Origin: Ceratotherium simum simum
Taxonomy: Eukaryota > Chordata > Mammalia > Perissodactyla > Rhinocerotidae
Direction: 5' to 3'
DNA length: 64,000 nucleotides
NCBI RefSeq assembly: GCF_000283155.1
Contig: NW_004454260.1
Span: 3,848,837-3,912,836 of the forward strand
Below are positions 60,872 through 64,000 of the stretch, piece by piece. Each line of letters begins with the position of its first letter. The first letter of the stretch is position 1. A model generated the notes under the pieces. It was not told the origin of the DNA, made no database searches, and saw nothing but the letters and a program-made list of their open reading frames with translations. The translations under genes were made by a program, and so were the position numbers.

Positions 60872-61110
60872 TGTGTGTGTGTGAGGAAGATCAGCCCTGA
60901 GCTAACATCTGCCAATCCTCCTCTTTTTGCTGAGGAAGACTGGCCCTGGGCTAACATCCATGCCTATCTTCCTCTACTTTATATGGGACGCCGCCACAAC
61001 ATGGCTTGATAAGCAGTGCATCAGTGCACGTCCGGGATCTGAACCTGCGAACCCCGGGCCACCGCAGCAGAGTGTATGCACTTAACCGCTGCGCCACCGG
61101 GCCAGGCCCC
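60872..61110 (-). mobile_element. ERE SINE, type B
   Basis: Minus-strand head at 61110 and type B tail ending in (GT)n. The 14-bp direct repeat tgaaacca(c/t)ttttt lies at 60858-60871 and 61111-61124, with one difference. Confidence 0.94.
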
Positions 61111-61124
61111 TGAAACCATTTTTT

Positions 61125-61534
61125 AAAAGAATCATTTAAAACCTATTGATTACTTTGTCTGCTTCCATTTCTCTAGAGATCAATAATTTTTTCTCACAAT
61201 CCAGTTTCAACCATCATGCACAATCTGACAGTGTGAAAGAAGTGAATTGCATTGATTTTACTCATGAGTGGGAATGTCATGGAATACCCCAGACCTGGAG
61301 GTCCATTGTTAGAAAATTCACTTTGAGTGAAAACCTCAGATACCGTGGTCTCTTTTCCATGGCCATGAGTCAAAGAAATGGCATTGTTGCTTCAAACCCT
61401 TTCTTGTACCATATCTCTATTCTTTCTTTGAGTTTTAATGTTTAAGTGGGGGGCACTTGGATTTCTTCTCTCAAATGCTGTATTATCATGAAAAGTAAAA
61501 TTATTTATTTTTTCCTTGACTTCTACTTGAGTTA
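61125..61534. other. Intronic stretch with nothing recognised
   Basis: The open frame 61146-61445 (+), 99 codons, has no recognisable homology or good exon signals. Confidence 0.35.
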
Positions 61535-64000
61535 TTTTTTTTATTGATATCTTAATAGTTTATAACATTGTGAAACTTTGGTTGTACATTTTTGTTTGTC
61601 AATCACCATATACATGTCTGCCTTCACCCTTTGTGCCCACCCCCCACCCCCATTGCCCCTGGTAACCACTATACAGTTTTGTCTGTCCGTGTGTTGGTTT
61701 TATTCCACATATGAGTGAGATCATATGGTGTTTGTCTTTCTCTTTCTGGCTTATTTCACTTAACATAATACCTTCTAGGTCCATCCATGTTCTTGCAAAT
61801 GGGGCGATTTTGTCTTTTTTTATGGCTGAGTAGTGTTCCATTGTATATATATACCACATCTTCTAGATCCAGTCATCAGTCGAGGGACACTTGGGTTGCT
61901 TCCACTTCTTGGCTATAGTGAATAATGCTGCAATGAATATAGGGGTGCATAAGCCTCTTTGGATTGTTGATTTCAGGTTCGTTGGATAGATTCCCAGTAG
62001 TGGGATAGCTGGATCATAGAGTATTTCTATTTTTAATTTTTTGAGGAATCTCCGTGCTGTTTTCCATAGAGGCTGCACCAGTTTGCATTCCCACCAGCTG
62101 TGTATGAGGGTTCCTGTTTCTCCATATTCTCTGCAACATTCGTTGTTTTTTGTCTTGGTGATTACAGCAATTCTAACGGGCGTGAGGTGATATCTTAGTG
62201 TTGTTTTGATTTGCATTTCCCTGATGATTAGTGATGTTGAACATCTTTTCATATGCCTATTGGCCATCTGTATATCTTCTTTGGAGAAGTGTCTGTTCAT
62301 TTCCTCTGCCTACTTTTTGATCGGGTTGTTTTCTTTGTTGTTGTTCAGTTGTGTGAGTTCTTTATATATTATGGAGATTAACCCCTTGTCAGATGTATGT
62401 TTTGCAAATATTTTCTCTCAGCGTGTGGCTTGTCTATTCATTTTGATCCTGGTTTCATTTGTCTTGTAGAAACTCTTTAATCTGATACAGTCCCACTTGC
62501 TAATTTTTTCTTTAGTTTCCCTAGTCCAAGTAGGTATAGCATCTGAAAAGATTCCTTTATGACCAACGTCAAATAGTGTGTTGCCTATATTGTCTTCTAT
62601 GAGTTTTATAGTTCCAGGTCTCACCTTCAGGTCTTTGATCCATTTTGAGTTAATTTTTGTGAATGGCGATAGCAGATGGTCCACTTTCATTCTTTTGCAT
62701 GTGGCTGTGCAGTTTTCCCAACACCATTTATTAAAGAGACTTTCCTTTCTCCATTGTATGTTCTTAGCTCCTTTGTCGAAAATTAGCTAATTCTGTTCCC
62801 TTGATCTGTGTGTCTGTTTTTGTACCAGTACCATGCTGTTTTGATTACTATTGCTTTGTAGTATGTTTTGAACTCAGGGATTGTGATGCCTCCAGCTTTG
62901 TTCTTTTTTCTTAGGATTGCTTTAGCTATTCGGGGTCTTTTGTTGCCCCATATGAGTTTTAGTATTCTTTTTTCTATTTCCGTGAAGAATGTCATTGGGA
63001 TTCTGGTTGGGATTGCATTGAATCTATAGATTGCTTTAGGTAATATAGACATTTTAACTATGTTTATTCTTCCAATCTGTGCGCGTGGGATATCTTTCCA
63101 TTTCTTTATGTCATCATCGATTTCTTTCAATAATGTCTTGTAGTTTTCATTTTATAGGTCTTTCACCTCCTTGGTAAGATTTATTCTTAGATATTTTATT
63201 CTTTTTGATGCAATTGTAAACGGCATTATCTTTTTGAGCTCTCTTTCTGTTACTTTGTTATTAGCGTACAGAAATGAAACTGATTTTTGTAGGTTGATTT
63301 TTTTACCCTGTGACATTGCTGTAGTTGTTGATTATTTCTAATAGTTTTCCAATGGATTCTTTAGGGTTTTCTATATATAAAATCATGTCATCTGCCAATA
63401 GTGAGAGTTTCACTTCGTTGCCTATTTGAATTCATTTTATTCCCTTTTCTTGCCTAATTGCTCTGGCCAAAACCATCCAGCACTATGTTGAATAAGAGTG
63501 GCGAGAGTGGGTAGCCTTGTCTCATTCCTGTTCTCAGAGGAATGGCTTTCAGACTTTCCTTGTTGAGTATGATGTTGGCTGTGGGTTTGTTATAAATAGC
63601 CTGTATTATGTTGAGGTGCCTTCCTTCTGTACCCCTTTTGTTGAGAGTTTTTATCATAAATGGATGTTGGATCTTGTAAAATGCCTTCTCTGCATCTATT
63701 GAAAGTGGTTTTTATTCCTCATTTTGTTCATGTAGTGTATCACGTTGATTGATTTGCGAATGTTGAACCATCCCTGCATCCCTGGTATAAATCTCACTTG
63801 ATCATGGTGTATGATCTTTTTAATGTATTGCTGTGTTTGGTTTGCCAATATTTGTTGAGCATTTTTGCATCTATGTTCATCAGTGATATTGGCCTGTAAT
63901 TTTCCTTCTTTGTATTGTCTTTGTCTGGCTTTGGTGTCAGGGTAATGTAGGCCTTGTAGAATGAGTTAGGAAGTGTTACATCTTCCTCTATTTTCTGGAA
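61535..64000 (-). mobile_element. L1 LINE, antisense, relatively young, cut by the window end
   Basis: The 3' end lies at the T-run near 61531-61540. Minus frames carry, in order from the 3' end: the ORF2 C-terminus (WYIYTMEHYSAIKKDKI and MDLEGIMLSEISQKEKDKH at 61599-61859), a region with [16 protein letters not shown] (61863-62300), [16 protein letters not shown] (62783-63130), the reverse-transcriptase ADD motif (codons at 63381-63395, preceded by Leu instead of the usual aromatic) and [14 protein letters not shown] (63454-63657). Several stops and frame breaks make it non-functional, but it is the least decayed L1 here. The 5' part lies beyond 64000. Confidence 0.92.

Larger units (their letters stand above)
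50921..64000 (+). other. Intron following the first coding exon of CSGALNACT1 (incomplete)
   Basis: The conserved peptide that follows DFIEG in the human enzyme is not found downstream in the window, so the next coding exon lies beyond 64000. The stretch holds MIR, L2, L1 and ERE copies and unique sequence. Confidence 0.8.

Noticed and set aside
1..64000. A previously undescribed multi-gene system
   Set aside because: The window is a mammalian gene intron landscape with one coding exon. No gene cluster, operon or unexplained coding array is present.

Overview
The window is nuclear DNA of a placental mammal, almost certainly a perissodactyl (horse, rhinoceros or tapir). The main clue is a set of eleven tRNA-derived SINEs of the ERE (equine repetitive element) type, which are confined to that order. 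They lie on a background of older mammalian repeats: MIR, L2, L1, LTR and TcMar-Tigger copies. The type A SINE tail differs from the horse ERE1 tail I remember, so a rhinoceros or tapir is possible; I cannot settle the species.

Only one protein-coding segment is convincing. It is the first coding exon of CSGALNACT1 (chondroitin sulfate N-acetylgalactosaminyltransferase 1), on the + strand, with CDS 50293-50920. The exon has a plausible 3' splice site at 49994-49995 and a 5' splice site at 50921. It encodes the cytoplasmic tail, the Golgi signal anchor, a coiled-coil stem and the start of the lumenal part, about 210 of roughly 530 residues. The remaining exons, including the catalytic part, lie beyond position 64000. 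By inference, 1-49995 is a 5' intron or intron-plus-upstream region, with one weak candidate for an alternative non-coding first exon ending at 36066. The stretch 50921-64000 is the next intron.

Layout: 1-9400 holds LTR, SINE, L2 and L1 pieces. 9400-10690 is mostly repeat-free. 10690-15200 is L2 followed by antisense L1, which is interrupted by a SINE and a Tigger-type element. 16330-19210 is an old HAL1-like LINE, an L1 3' end and two SINEs. 19200-26200 is sparse intron with one SINE and an ERVL-type LTR. 26200-28430 is L2 plus antisense L1. 28430-47480 is mostly unique intron with MIR, L2 and LTR pieces. 47750-48600 is an AT-rich repeat-free block. 50 kb holds the coding exon. 51-61 kb is intron with MIR, L2, L1 and SINE copies. 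61535-64000 is a comparatively young antisense L1 cut off by the window edge.

I see no novel multi-gene system. The points most worth a second look are the uORF-rich leader and changed start of CSGALNACT1, its weak tandem 5' splice sites, a composite SINE joining two ERE architectures, a perfect four-run G3T quadruplex motif, and a few non-coding regulatory candidates. All repeat family names come from recalled consensus patterns, not from a database search.
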